Source: Echinococcus granulosus
Lineage: Eukaryota; Platyhelminthes; Cestoda; Cyclophyllidea; Taeniidae
Assembly: GCF_000524195.1 (NCBI RefSeq)
Contig: NW_020170458.1
Location: 330,895 to 372,157, forward strand
Reading direction: 5' to 3'
DNA length: 41,263 nucleotides
The translations under genes and the position numbers were made by a program. This document shows, piece by piece, positions 1 to 12,401 of this stretch (its first letter is position 1; each line of letters starts with the position of its first letter). The notes beneath the pieces were generated by a model, which searched no databases, was not told where the DNA came from, and was given only the letters and a program-made list of their open reading frames with translations.

Positions 1-638
1 GCATCGATCCTTCCTGCATTTACCGATTCATCAAGCTATCAATACTTTCGTCCTTCCTATATGTATCCCATCATCTACCTGCATTTTTGTTTTTCAATTG
101 TTTTCCAATCTTCTTTTCATTGTCTTTTTTTACCCATACCTTTATAATCATCAGGAAATGGTTGGTTTGCTAACGCCTACAATTCTGATGAACTCTGATT
201 CAAAAGCGGCCAAAAAATGCGCAAAATTGACGAAAATGTTTGTTTCCATCGGACTGTTGATTTTTCCGAGTTGTGCCTCATCTTCTTTAATAAATTCGCC
301 AACTTTTGTTTCGAAATTAACAGTCGGAGTTGCTGATCACGTCGTCACACATATGGCGCCATGGGAAGAGGCGTGGGTAAACAAAAGACGGTCGTTTACA
401 TCTGCAAAGGCTCCAACCCAGCAGACCACACACACGTCATATACTTGTTGGGTGATAGGTTTTGTGTAGGACAGCAACAGAAAGGTGAATGAGTGGTTGG
501 ATGCTCTTGATCCTTCACCTTCAACGCAATGGGAGGAATTGCTACGCCTTCAGCCCGGCGTGGTGAAGAAGAACTTATCCACAAAAGGGCAATTTGGCAA
601 ATCACATCCACAGAATCTTTGTGGTGGAGGCTGTAAGA

Positions 639-649
639 GGGGGGGGGGG
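639..649 (+). repeat. poly-G tract (G11)
   Basis: Eleven consecutive G residues followed by a GAGAG stretch. Homopolymers this long are prone to length errors in sequencing, so open frames crossing it should not be trusted. Confidence 0.9.
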
Positions 650-1870
650 AGAGTTGGGTCGAAAAATGGATGGATACGGGATGGATCTGGGGTAGACTGA
701 CGAGGCAATAAATTAACACCACTTTGCTTGTGTTTAACTGCCATAGATTCCGCTTTTCTCCTGGCGGTGTGTTCTTCCAATCAATCCAATCAGACTCCTA
801 GTCTTTGGCCTCACTTGGAAGAAATTCTTCCTCCCTACTCTTCCGCCTACATTCGCGGCTTAGAAGGGGAATAAGGGGGGTCTGAAAAATAAACTTTCCT
901 TTCTTTAAAATTTTTGGTGAACCCATTAGTAATATTTTAAATACCATTGAGTAGCTCATTTCACTGCATTTTTTCCTCTCAAGAGGGAGATAATCGCATG
1001 GGTTTTTAATGAACACCAAAGCCGATGCCAAACACCGACACCGAGGTTGAAGCTCTTTTGCCGCCCCTCAATGGCACCCCAACTGCACTCGCCGGTGGGT
1101 TCAGGTGCTAGCAAGCACGCCCGCATCACGCCAGCGCCACGTGTTCCAAGGACTCTCAAATTCGTGGCATTGACAAAATTACTACAAGTTTGACTGCCGC
1201 TGCCTTGCTTTTTTGTTGTTTGAAAAAAAAATGGGAAAAAAAGAAGCCTATTAAAACTTGAATCCTTTTTAGTGGCATTTTAGATCTTAAGATTCCTGTG
1301 TTTCATTCTCATATGTTGCCAAATGTCAAATTAAATTGTTGAACCTCCACTGACATTCATGTGATGGGTCATGGGATGGCGCCTGCCTGAAACTAATCGG
1401 CAAATCACCAAAAAAAAGAAATTTACAATGAGTTTGCTATGGATAGAAGTTTAGCCTCAGAAAAGTAGGTTGACATCGTCTAACAAACCAAGGTGGGATG
1501 ATAAATTAATCCTAGACGGATGGATCAACAGGTGAGGAAATTGAGGGTCCGAAACAGATCTACGAGCGGAGAGAGGGCAAACGGACGACTCCAAGATGAA
1601 TAGAGACTAAAAAACTCGAGATACTTGAGGAGTAGGATAAAAAATATATCACAGGCAGAGGTATGGGGTCGGAACGGACAAAGGAATGCAGAGCAGGCAG
1701 ATGAATGGAAGAATAAAGAATGGCAGAATTCGGATGGACCAAGAGATTGTCACTAGGATGTGGAGCTGACAGATCTGAGGCAGATTAGACCGCCACTACT
1801 GGCACAATCAACAACAGGGAATCGCCCAACCAAGAAAAATCAGTAACCACCGGAGACATATAAAAACTTT

Positions 1871-1876
1871 TTTAAT
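1871..1876 (-). other. candidate ATTAAA polyadenylation signal of zw10
   Basis: On the minus strand this reads ATTAAA, about 40 nt after the zw10 stop codon. The position is suitable and the variant is common in animals. No cleavage evidence is visible from sequence alone. Confidence 0.35.
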
Positions 1877-1914
1877 AAACGCTTTAAAAAGTGACAACAA
1901 ACAAATAGTCGCTT

Positions 1915-4900
1915 TCACCGAGAAACATCGCCACTGGCGTCACTGCCACCGCCGGCCAAGTCGCGGAGGAGGGCTGAACGCGCAGCAGAGGGACGAAAGA
2001 GCGCGCGTACTAGACGGCGCACCTCATCGGTCGAGAGACGGAGCGAAATGGTGGAGGTAGAGGAGCGAGGAATAGCAAGAAAACGGATCTCCTCGAGTGA
2101 CGCAGCGGCCAAAACGGCATGAAGACTGACAAGGCGCGGCCAAGAAGGGATGCGTCGCTCCAATAATACGTTCACGCTCTATATAAGAAGAAAAATCGAC
2201 ATATTCTGTTTGACACAAGAGCGCTTCGGTACTCTACGAGTAGAGACATTTCGGGACACGTAATTTGCCGTGGTTGAGCATGTCCTGAGACCTAGTCTGC
2301 CCGAGGTAACGACTGACCTAGCAATTTGACGTAAGGTTAGTCATTTTCGGGTGGAGATAGCTGCAAAGCTTGCTCTCAAATCTCACCACCGAAAAAGAAA
2401 ATATGTTTCATGCCTATGCACGCCAAAAGCACAAATTCAACGACAGAGTCACGTACACAGCCACTTTTCTCCTGGAGTGGATAGAAGTGCCTAAGTGTAA
2501 AGTGTAGACCACTTTGGATGTCCAGTTAAATGCCCCAAAGAGCTGGGAAATAAATCGCCCAGGGGAGAGAGAGTAATCAAAATGCTTTTACAGGGGGTTA
2601 GTGTAAGCGATTTACGTTGAACAAAGATAGAAGGAGGTGTTCACCAATGAGCTAAGTCACCCCCATGAACCCCCCAATAATTTTACGCTAAACTATAGGC
2701 AAGAACATTTCTCCTAGTCTAAAGACCAAACTTCGAAAGAAATAGAAATATGACGATTTCTGCGCTAAGCTAGTCTCCGATTCGCCAGAACGCAGTAAGA
2801 AAAATCGCCCAATAAGTCGAGAATGGGAATCACAAAATGACATGTGAGTGTCGAGAAGTACACACACAAAACCCAAATCCCTCTTCACGACCAAAAAAAG
2901 TTTTCGACTACAAGGTTGCATGTGGATAAAAACAAGACAAAAAGCAGTGTCACATCGGCACGACCGAATGGACAGCATGAAAACGTGTCGATTACGGGCG
3001 CTCGCAGTGATTAGTCGAACTGTATGTTGATCTTCTCAAGGTCGCAAATCTGATTGGTGGAAGGGTGAAGGAGAGGTACAAGAGCAAGCCGAACTGTGCC
3101 GACGCACTAGCAACAAGTCCTTCAAATCCTGGTAATATTTAAAAAGAAATGGTTTTTTTTCCCGCAAAAAGGCCTTTTAAAATTCAGTAGTTTGGTGCAG
3201 ATAGTTAATCAGAATAAAAAATCTACTGATCTGAGGAGGTGAGGAAAAAGTCACTTATTACTAAACAGTTTTTGATAAATTAAAAACTTGGAATGAAAAA
3301 ACCGCCACAACACAAATAGCCCATGCAATTTTTGGGAAAATTTCGTACCTTTTCACAATTTTTGGCCAAAGCACCGCCCAGAGTGGGATCAAATGCAGCA
3401 TCCAGGTGCTTTTCGAACATGCGAGTTATCTAGCAGAGGTACAAAACAAGCATTTTTAGCATAACTTCAATACATTTTGACTATCGAATCATAAAAAACA
3501 GATTTCTTCTTTAGAGTTAGTAAAGATAAAACACAATTTTTGCAAAAAAAGCCGCCAATCCTCTTCAAAGGAGGAACCAAGGACCTCGTACCTGTTATCT
3601 CCTTCTAAGCAATAGAATACATACAGGCAGTAGAGCGAAAGAGAAGCACAAGCTATGCTGGAAGACACTCTAAAATAATCTCTTTCCTACAAGAGATATG
3701 GGAGACAATATTCCATCCCTGTATATTCCCTTTTGATGGTCTAATTAATTAGCGTACACCCGACACACACAAAAATGTGTGCAGCATCACCAGTAAATTA
3801 GGCAAATGTGTACTAATAAAAAAATGAGGTGATTTGGCAAATTGACAGAAGGATGAGCAGCTGACAGGTAACACAAACTACTGGGTGTTTCTATCTCATC
3901 ATCGTTAAAAAACACTTAAAAGGAGTGCATTTCAATCAAGCGTTCCACTGGCACCCGACAAACCTACCTGTTTAAGTGAAAAAAAAAACCAAAAATTCCT
4001 AAAAAGGGGCAAAAATAGAACAAAAATGGATGAATCCTGGGTGATTATTTGACCTAAGTTTCTCAATTTGGAATGCTCCAATAAGTCTTCTCATTTGGGA
4101 AGTAATTAACTTCGTGCCCTGCGAAGATTGCGTACGTGACCAAGTGCAACACCAGCTAATTCACTCCCAACAATGGGACTTAGCACACCCTACTTACAAA
4201 TTTGTAAGTAGTTTAGAATTTACCGATTGGATGGCTGAGTTGATTAGGCGTAGCAGCGTGGAACACTCCACCGTGGTTATATCCTCCAATCCCACCACCG
4301 CATCGCAGAGAAGGCGAGCAAACTCATCCGACAGAACGCCTAAACGCTCACTCAACGGGAGAAACAAGTTGACACGTACCCATGATACGCAGGTAGACGG
4401 TAACTGGGAGGAGGTTTAGGGAATTAAAGACGAAAAGAAGGAGAGAGACGCAACCCAGAATGGCCTTCTCGCAAGCTTCACTGCCTTTACCAGCGCAGTC
4501 CTGAAAAGCAAAACAAAGTACTTCGATAAAATAATCGCAACTAAAAGCATTTAAGTGGCCATTGGTTTATGAAATAACCTTTAGACCACGACAGGAGTTG
4601 AATAGGTCACCCAGCTGAGCTTTGCGGTCGCGGAGGTGGGTTAACAGTGTAGAAGTGGCGGAATTCCGAAGTGGACTGACAAGGTGGAGGGTGGAAATAG
4701 ATGCGAGAGTACGAAGATCGCTTTCTTCACTACCAATTGATTCGACGAGGGGATAAATTTTGCGGCGACCCAGGGTTAGGCATTGGTGAGCGAGGTACAT
4801 ACAATCATTGTGGTAGATAGCTAGCAAAAAAGGGAGAAAAATAAAGAGACAACCACATAGTATTGATTCAGCTTTGACGCCAAGGATGATAAAATCAAAA

Positions 4901-7900
4901 CGACAGGCGCCTAAAGCCATGCTGCAGGAAGTGTTAAATGGCAATTGTCCTTTTCGGCATTTTCGATGGTCGCCGCACATGTCGTCAGCCAGCCCGGTGC
5001 GGAATCCGTTAATAAAAGTAGCACAGAGCAGCGGTAGTGTGTTCACGCATTGAGATGCGCCTCAAGTGGTACGTGAAACTTGCAAGTTCTTGTGTCAATG
5101 GAAGACCTGGAGGACGATTCGGTGGTAATGGTAGTGCCCAGCCCTAAGTGGCGGTGCATCCGACAGATACAAACCCAACCTTGAGGACACCGTTCTCAGC
5201 TCATAGTTTTGACATTCATCCAACCCATGAAACGCCTATACACTTCTTAAAGCCCCAACGATGCATGATCTGCGTCATAAAGCTGAATAAGACGTAGGAC
5301 GACTTCCGTTATAGCAAATCTTGAGCGCAGATCCTTCTGTCGATTTTTTAGAAGTTGGCACAATTTGGAAATTGAAGCTCAGACTGCAAGAATTCATACT
5401 TGACTATTCCCTTTCAGAAGGCCAACTTAATGAAAGTGGATAAAGATACTTGAATCAGGCATTTTCGAGGTGCAAACTTAGCAGATGGATTTTCTGAATC
5501 AAAAGGACTACTTGATAGCCGTCATTTATGCGCCCTTAAAGAATTCCAGTGGAAATTTTCAGGAGAGAAGAGTTGTAGAGACAATAAGAACGATTATTTA
5601 ATGAACAAATACCACCTACCCACGAATCTGAGATCGTTCTTCATGCGTTCCGCGTGCAAAGTTGGTACACAATGTGAGTAGAGGTGAATGAGGTGCGGAA
5701 TTCGGCGCAAAACGGTCGGAAGGTGGTCCTTGTCACAGCAATCAGCATCTTTGATAATCTGATCCACTTGTTTGAGCAGAAGAATTACCGATTTGGAGAT
5801 CTAGTGGCCGGTAAAAGAGCGACGGTTAGCGGTGGAACGACTTGGGTGCGAAATAAGCGAGGCTCACTCACGTGGCAAACGGGGAATTCGAGATGAACGT
5901 TGTGGAAGAGTTTCGACAGTTCGACTTCTTCCAGTTGACTTTCTGTCAGCCCACTGATGCTGTTCTCCTTACCAACATCAGCACCGCCCTGCTCTCTCTT
6001 GCCGCCACCAACCTAGGTCCCAAAGAATAGGTTTACTGAAGTTAATTTAAGTAGAAAGAGCTACCGACTACCATGCAATACTAGTGAGCAGGGGCTGCTA
6101 TCACTAAAAGTTAAAAAAACCCAAATTTCTAAATCAGGTACGGAGATTAAAAATGGATATGACAGTTAAGCGGGATTATTAATTAATGGGACAGAAAAAG
6201 AGTACCCGCACATCATCACCAAAGGGTACCTTCTCAAGTGTTGCGAAATTGGCGTCCCTTTCCAAAATCCGCATCAGAGCCTGAACATAGGCTTGATCCT
6301 GACGTTGAATGGTTAAACGTCCAAGACTTTTTAGGAATTCTGTAAGACAATCCACTGACTCTCGTTGGAAGTAGCCTAGTTCCTGAGCAGTTGACACGAG
6401 GGGAGAAATTGCCCCGTTTGTGGCTAGAATAAACTACAAGAAGGAAGGATTTTGACACGACAAAAAAATGTTACTACCAGCATTTTCCACTAAAAAGTTT
6501 TCCATCGTTACCTTGGAAATGTCATCCTCGCGACATTCCACAGTATTATCATCGGGAGAGGTAAGCGCATCTGGCAAATTGGGGAGGAAGCATCCCTCCA
6601 GAAGACTTTTGGCCATTTCCATGTTGAAGATCTTCGATGCGGTCACACACAGATCGATAAGACGACGACTATCGTCAACAGATAAGCCAAAGAATTTGGT
6701 GGACAAATCAAGCATAGTTGATTTTAACTGTCGACAGGTGTCAAGAATAAAAGTCAGACCATCGACATCTTTTGCGTCGACTTCAATGAGCTCCAGATGC
6801 CAGAACTGTTGCAAATCCTTTCCAGAACTTTCGTCGATCTGAAGGAGCCAGAGAGCGAATATACAAGTGCTCTCCTCTTTTTTTGAGCAAAGGAGCGATA
6901 AGACTTAAGCGCTTACGTTAAATTTAAGGTGTTTGGACGTTGAATTTCTCTCAGAAGTAACAAACTTCAGCCAAGGAACAAAGAGCAACTTCCAAATGCC
7001 TTCACCAACATTCTGGACGCGTTTCTAAAACACCGACAAGGGCTTAAACAAAGTCATGTCAACTTGTCAGATTTAAGCAGATATAAATCCGAAGTGATCT
7101 ACCTCAGCTTCATGCAATGCGTTCATCAGACTAATGAGACTTTGCAATTCAGCGGTGGTGCCGAGAATCTCCAACCTGCCAACAGTCGATTTCCCCTTCG
7201 GGTTAGAGTGGATTTGCACCATGTTCAACCAGTAGTGGTCGACAAAGTCCCGCAGTAACCGCTAAATCGGTAGACAAATAAAACAAAAACACACACAGAG
7301 ATACACCTGACGTAAACTATCGAAAATACGGAAGAGTCTATTGAAATATGCGACGTCACACCTTTCGATCGAGCCAAGTTCGCAGGAAGGCTTGAAAGAG
7401 CGCGACTTCCGACTTCTCATAGAATGTATCAACTGCCAATTGGCTCTCCACTTCTTTGATCGCGGCCACGATTGCTGAAACCTCAACCCTAAAAAAGTGA
7501 CCAAAACGGGCACTAATTACATACGGCCAAAATTGCATTTAAAGCAGACACTTCACCTATCAACGCACTCGATGTTTCCACAACTTGCAGGCGAATCACA
7601 CTTCCATTCGTTCAGATAATCCTCCTCCACCTCTAGATCATCATCGTCATCACTATCATCGTCAGTATGGGGTTCCTCCCCAACACCTGGACGGTTTCCA
7701 CGATTGCGAAGACTGCAGCGACGCAGAAGGTCAATTACTCGGTCGCCGAGGGATTCCAAGCCATTGTGAAGGCGAAGAAGATGCTGACAGCTATTATGAA
7801 GCTTCAAGAGTGCCTCAAGTTCTTCTACAGCTTGTGAATGCACCATGGAAGGGGTCCCACGAACTGGAAGACCATCTGCAGAAATATCCACTCCCTCTAG

Positions 7901-8776
7901 TTGTGGTTTAACCTAGATAGAAGAGAAAAAACAAAGTTTAGATTGGAAACGCAAGACCCATTCAACTCTAAGAACACTGAGACGCCAATCGTTCCATGAG
8001 CTGCGAACCGGTGTACCAAGAATGTGATAACACCCAACTGTCAATGCTAAGTCACCGTGAGACAAAATCAAACGCGCCTCTCGGGTCTACCCTCGTAGTT
8101 ATGCTTAGGAGGCTGGACAGACCAAATTTCCTCTTCTACAGAGGGAATCGCATAGCCAATAAATGAGGAAACATAGAAGAACAACTTTCTGCGTCTTATC
8201 AAAGACTATATGGGTAATTAAAATTAAAAATCCTAAACTCTTATAAATCGAGTCAGTCAAATTATTTTTTATCGAACACAAAACCTAACACCATCATGGA
8301 AGAAACAAAGTTACGGGAACACCTAACATGTGTGAGGATAGGGACTAAGCAACAAAAGAGATCCAGATGTCATATTACCAGTGATACTAACTTAAAACCA
8401 ATTATGCGAAAATTGAACGAGAGTCGTAGTAGGTGCAGGATATAACAAGCCCCCTAGACGGGAATGCAAACGACAACGTTGTCATTGCAAAGGAATTAAA
8501 AAAGCAAAAACTCGAGTCAGTGACTTGCTTTGTTATGAAATTCTGCATTGAGTTTATCAATGCAGCTCTGAAGACGACGCAAATCAGCAGCGTTTTGTGT
8601 GATTTGCGCGGCGACAGGACGAAAATTCTCATGATAATCGCGGAGAGTGGAGGAGAGGGATTCTTCGAGAGATTGCATGTGTGCATGAATTTCTTTTAAC
8701 GATGAGACAAAGGCAGAGCCACTTCGGTACTCCGATAGAAAATCTGAAGGTGAATTCTTGGAAGGTGTTTCTGTAT
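1915..8776 (-). CDS. zw10: zw10 kinetochore / vesicle-tethering protein (5' end missing)
   Basis: ZW10 is a subunit of the RZZ complex (ROD-ZW10-Zwilch) that recruits dynein and checkpoint proteins to kinetochores, and of the NRZ/Dsl1 tether for Golgi-to-ER vesicles. Exons in coding order are 8529-8776, 7557-7912, 7362-7488, 7103-7261, 6917-7024, 6512-6838, 6220-6433, 4579-4820, 4380-4500, 4224-4339, 3349-3429 and 1915-2178. All phases join and give about 787 residues; human ZW10 has 779. The strongest matches are the AIYHNDCMYLAHQCLTLG segment (start of 4579-4820), the MGVLSDEFARLL...GLEDI segment (4224-4380), and the C-terminal STDEVRRLVRALF segment in the last exon. Exon 7557-7912 carries a lineage-specific acidic run, DDDSDDDDDLEVEEDY. 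The first listed exon begins in phase 1, so a short 5' exon with the ATG is still missing upstream. The intron after 8529 has a GC donor. Exon 3349-3429 is the least certain. Confidence 0.88.
7913..8528 (-). other. GC-AG intron of zw10 (616 nt)
   Basis: The exon ends ...CATAACAAA and the intron starts GCAAGT, the typical donor of GC-AG introns. It ends CTATCTAG before GTTAAACCA. Using the nearby GT instead (one codon later, phase 1) produces an immediate stop, whereas the GC donor keeps the phase and the zw10-like reading. Confidence 0.75.
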
Positions 8777-10080
8777 CTAGAAATAGCGATAATTACGGAG
8801 AACAATGTTATAAAACACTGGTCCAAAAAGATTAAGATTCACCATTTAAAATACAGAAATCAATAGCAGGCGTAAAAATACAATAAAGAGGCATTAAAAA
8901 GGAAAAGAAATTTGTATCAGCGAGTAACATCGGAGCCGTAATTTCACAGGTAATATTACGTGCAATAAGCAATCAAAGATATGCAAAAACTTTGCTACAA
9001 TACGACTACAAAAAATAATTTAAAATTAAAAGTACAAACAAGTTGCAAAATTAGAACAAATTCTCTCAAGAAAAAAACAAATGTGCACAGGCGCACTCCA
9101 CACACCCATTTTGAAAAATTCGGAGCTTTTGAAAGATCGCCGCTGCATTTATCAATTACAACAAACGGAAAGGCACAATAAAATGTTTTCCACCATGAAA
9201 TAGAAAGCATTAACCATTTTAAAGACTCATACATTTTACAAAGTAGGCAGTAATTCGCTTTAAAATACGGACCATTTTTGCAAGCCGAAATTTGCATTCT
9301 AATTCTTGGTCAAAGCTGCTCCCAGTAGTAGTGTTTAATGCACCTAAGTAAATTTATAAAAACACGAAACGAATCAAACATTTAAGAAAAAATTCAATTA
9401 ATTAACGTTCAGTTAAAAAGAAAAGCCGCTTAATTGGCTCTGAGGTCTTCCGTTAAGCAAGGCCCAATCTATGGGATATAAGTTCCGCTTAATGAAAGGA
9501 ATTACAAAACAAACAGTCAAAACACTGCATAATATTCTAAAACTTATATTTTTATCAGGGCCACGTAAAGACGAAACCCACAAATGGCTCCAAAACTGAG
9601 ACAACCCGCCTATTTTGGGCTTTACTCTATTCAGCGTTGTCCGGACTATCTCGCACTTGGAAAAAGTTTTACGGAAAGAGGTTGTTTAACTTTTATCAAT
9701 TTTATTGCACAATACTTACAAGCAGGTTCCTTAAGTGATCCATCAATCGAGGGTCAGTAAGATGGTGCATGAAAACGAAGCGACTTTAAAGTGGTTCGCA
9801 TTCACATTTCGCAAGTTCCTCTTTCATGGGTTTTTTCCATAGTTCATTTTCGGCCTAAAATAAGACGATGTAAGGAAAGAAATTCTGATTTTGATTTGAA
9901 AGTTAGAACCTGCACATGTTTAATGAAGTCTATAGGCCCATTTTAAGAGGCAGCAATCAGGCAGTTATTTTTATTTGAAACAGTAAAAATCAGCAAATAA
10001 TCCTGAAATGTTTGTTTTTTTAAATAGAATGCTTAAAATCCATTCATATTCGCGATTGAATTGTTAAAAATTTGTTTTAA
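8777..10080. other. intergenic region between zw10 and the small membrane-protein gene
   Basis: AT-rich sequence that must hold the missing first exon and promoter of zw10 (minus strand) and the 3' untranslated region of the upstream minus-strand gene. An ATG-initiated minus-strand frame near 8915 ends in phase 1 at a GT (about 8835), as the missing zw10 exon should. Its hydrophobic translation does not resemble ZW10, so I did not annotate it. Confidence 0.4.
9970..9975 (-). other. candidate AATAAA polyadenylation signal
   Basis: The minus strand reads AATAAA about 105 nt past the stop codon at 10081-10083, a normal position for the 3' end of the small membrane-protein gene. Confidence 0.45.
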
Positions 10081-10664
10081 TCATTTTATGGAAGCCAAAC
10101 CATAGTCGGCAGTATCAGGTGAATTCATCACCGTATAAAGGTCATCATTTGCCTCTTTTAGCATTCTGGGATATGGTTAATTCACTCTGTGTCGAAGTAA
10201 CTGCTGCACTAACTTGTCGTATTTGACTTGCGGCACCTCCATTTTAATACAGACAACTTACATCACCACCACGAGCATGATCTGCATCTCCCATAATGGC
10301 TAAATCCACGGCTACCGCTACAATAACGAGAGGTATTGTTGCCAGGATTCCAACGGAGAACAGCAAGAGGCCAACTACACAATGCCTTAAAGAAAAGTAC
10401 ATATTCTGCATCAGCTTTGTTTTAAATGCGAAGTCATAAAGCACTTGCCCTTAATCTCGATATTTTCGGATTCCTTGATTTATGCCAATTGATTTAAGCA
10501 CAAAACTCCTTTTATATCGAAAAATATTCATACCTCCCCTTGTGTGTATCGCTGTGGCACTTCAGACTTATGGTTAGCAGGCCTGAGATCAACAGAATAA
10601 CCGTCAAAAGGAAAGCAGTTGCGAGGAGACTGCAATGCGCAATTATGCTTGTTTTTGGTTTCAT
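10081..10664 (-). CDS. small two-transmembrane-helix protein, family not recognised
   Basis: Three exons are proposed: 10534-10664, 10262-10385 and 10081-10152, giving about 108 residues. The chosen ATG follows an acceptor (CAG at 10675-10677) by ten bases, so a 5' untranslated exon probably lies upstream. Two strongly hydrophobic segments are visible. The first is in exon 1 (AHCSLLATAFLLTVILLISG and the following LLTISL). The second is in exon 2 (VVGLLLFSVGILATIPLVIV and the following AVAVDLAIMG). A short Asp-rich tail ends in GLASIK. The helical-hairpin layout is like that of several small TMEM proteins such as TMEM134 and TMEM230, but I see no diagnostic motif and make no functional claim. 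The last exon's acceptor is weak: it uses the AG of GAG before GCAAATGAT. A donor one step earlier in exon 2 would also work with a different acceptor, changing a few residues. The gene is tandem with CFAP69 and zw10 on the same strand. Confidence 0.55.
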
Positions 10665-12401
10665 TCGCGCCCACCTGAAATAATCAAGACTTAAGAGCTT
10701 CACCACCAGTTTCCCCTTAATATTTGACGCTTTAGGAAGTCAAATGTTCTTATGTTATGGATAATGGTCTTCTTTACCAGTTACCCGTTTTGAGAAGAGG
10801 AGTGTACTGTGAGCTATAAAGCAGGGAAGTGTTAAAATGTGCTTCCATGAACCTTATTCGCTCACTCTGAACTTATGTGTATAGCTTAGTAAGAATGCTC
10901 TAATCTAAAGCCATGAAAATTACTTTTGCAAACTAACTGCATACTTGAAAGAAGTGACCCTTAATGAAAGCATTAAATGGAGTAAAAAAGTGATTATTTC
11001 CAAGGCAACGTTTGCTTTTTGGTTTTTGTATTGACCAATGAATGACTGACTTAAACTGATGTATAAAATACAACATAATCACAAGAAAATGGTCTGATAT
11101 GAGTCAAATTAAGCTGTATCATAAATGTTAGTTGAGAATACCACGATGGGAATGGGGTACAACTGAAGTGTGCGCACTTGCCCGTCGTTATTGATAAGTC
11201 AGATAATAACCAAGTTTTTAAAATCACAAACGGTCTTGTATGAAAAAGCTTTCCTTTCTAACGACATGGATAGAAGTGGATCAATGGTATTTAGGGTAAC
11301 TGATCCTTATTGCAGACAACATATCCAAGATAATTACTAGAACAACCCAAGTCCCATTTATTTCTCGCCTTTTTGGCCCTGCCTTAGTGTGTGCAAAAGT
11401 CGAAAAATTGCAATGGAGGTGGAATTCTAAATCTTAAAAATGCATGTTCTGCATGCTCGACTTAGGGGAATGAAACGCGTGTCTCAAGGCAGCACCTGTT
11501 TTGACTCTTCAGCCAAACAAGTTGGGTTTGGCATGTTACGCCTACTATTCACTTCTCAGTCCGTCAGTGACTGCGGGTGTAAAGGGGATGGTAATACATT
11601 CGCAAAAGAATTGAATAATGCGAAGTGTAAGGCTTACCTTTCAGGTGAAGAGGCAATTAGGTGTGGCAAACAGAGGAGGTGGGAGAGTGAATGGATCAGA
11701 GGGAATACAATTGGTGACTTCTTGATCTTAATTCCCGACAATGAGTGCTGAGTTAACGCGTGGCTAATCTCTTACTCAGATGTTGTTGACATGATATGCA
11801 CACACTGGTGACAGATAGGTCGTTTTAAATTTTTCCACCGATACAGCTAAAAGCGACTGCACCTGGCAGACAAAAACGAAGGTAGGGGATTGTGAGTCCC
11901 ACCAACTACACCGGAAAAGAGTGAAGTTAGTTCAAAATTATGCATTACTGGAATTTTACTACATATGTATGTATAATTGTAAATTAACCGGATTCGCCTT
12001 TATAAATTATTTTGTGGATGCTTTGCTGAGGAGATAAGGCCTCGCTAAATGTAAGGGCCAGAAACTGCCACACATGCTACTATTATCTATTTAAGTACAC
12101 TCAGGAATCACACCAATGGCAGATGTTGCTATGGCTACAAAATTCCAATGTGTAATTTTTTAGCGAATTTGAAAATTGTCAGCAGGCTGTTTAATAAATG
12201 TACTTTATTCCCACAACTGCGTGTTTTAAAAAAATTTACTAAATTATTTTAATTTATTAATTTCGATTCAATTTCTCGTGATAACTGCTGAGGCAGGTTG
12301 ATGACCAGTGAGATTGTTTCCTTCGGAGAGACCCTAAAAAAAGAAGCCCATTCCGTTACAACGTTAACAGAAAAGTCTTCCATGAAAGAAGTCTTTTATG
12401 T
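10665..12401. other. intergenic region between CFAP69 and the small membrane-protein gene
   Basis: It contains the 3' untranslated region of CFAP69 at its right end and presumably the promoter and a noncoding 5' exon of the small membrane-protein gene at its left end. A 103-codon ATG frame on the plus strand (11440-11751) has no recognisable domain. I see no other gene. Confidence 0.4.
12204..12209 (-). other. candidate AATAAA polyadenylation signal of CFAP69
   Basis: The minus strand reads GGGAATAAAGT here, about 195 nt downstream of the proposed CFAP69 stop codon at 12402-12404. This supports the gene ending in this area. Confidence 0.55.

Larger units (their letters stand above)
1..1914. 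other. intergenic region downstream of zw10
   Basis: I see no convincing gene here. Several frames of 60-120 codons are open on both strands, but they lack a family resemblance, and some start at non-ATG codons. A run of 11 G occurs at 639-649. The stretch near 1500-1760 is purine-rich on the plus strand. A 3'-terminal piece of another gene in the first 800 bases cannot be excluded. Confidence 0.5.

Noticed and set aside
8995..9297. Minus-strand 100-codon frame considered as the missing zw10 5' exon
   Set aside because: The translation is Phe/Cys/Val-rich and unlike the zw10 N-terminus, and its phase does not connect to the exon at 8529-8776.
11440..11751. 103-codon plus-strand ATG frame between CFAP69 and the small membrane-protein gene
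   Set aside because: No domain, no splice context, and the length is not exceptional for this composition.
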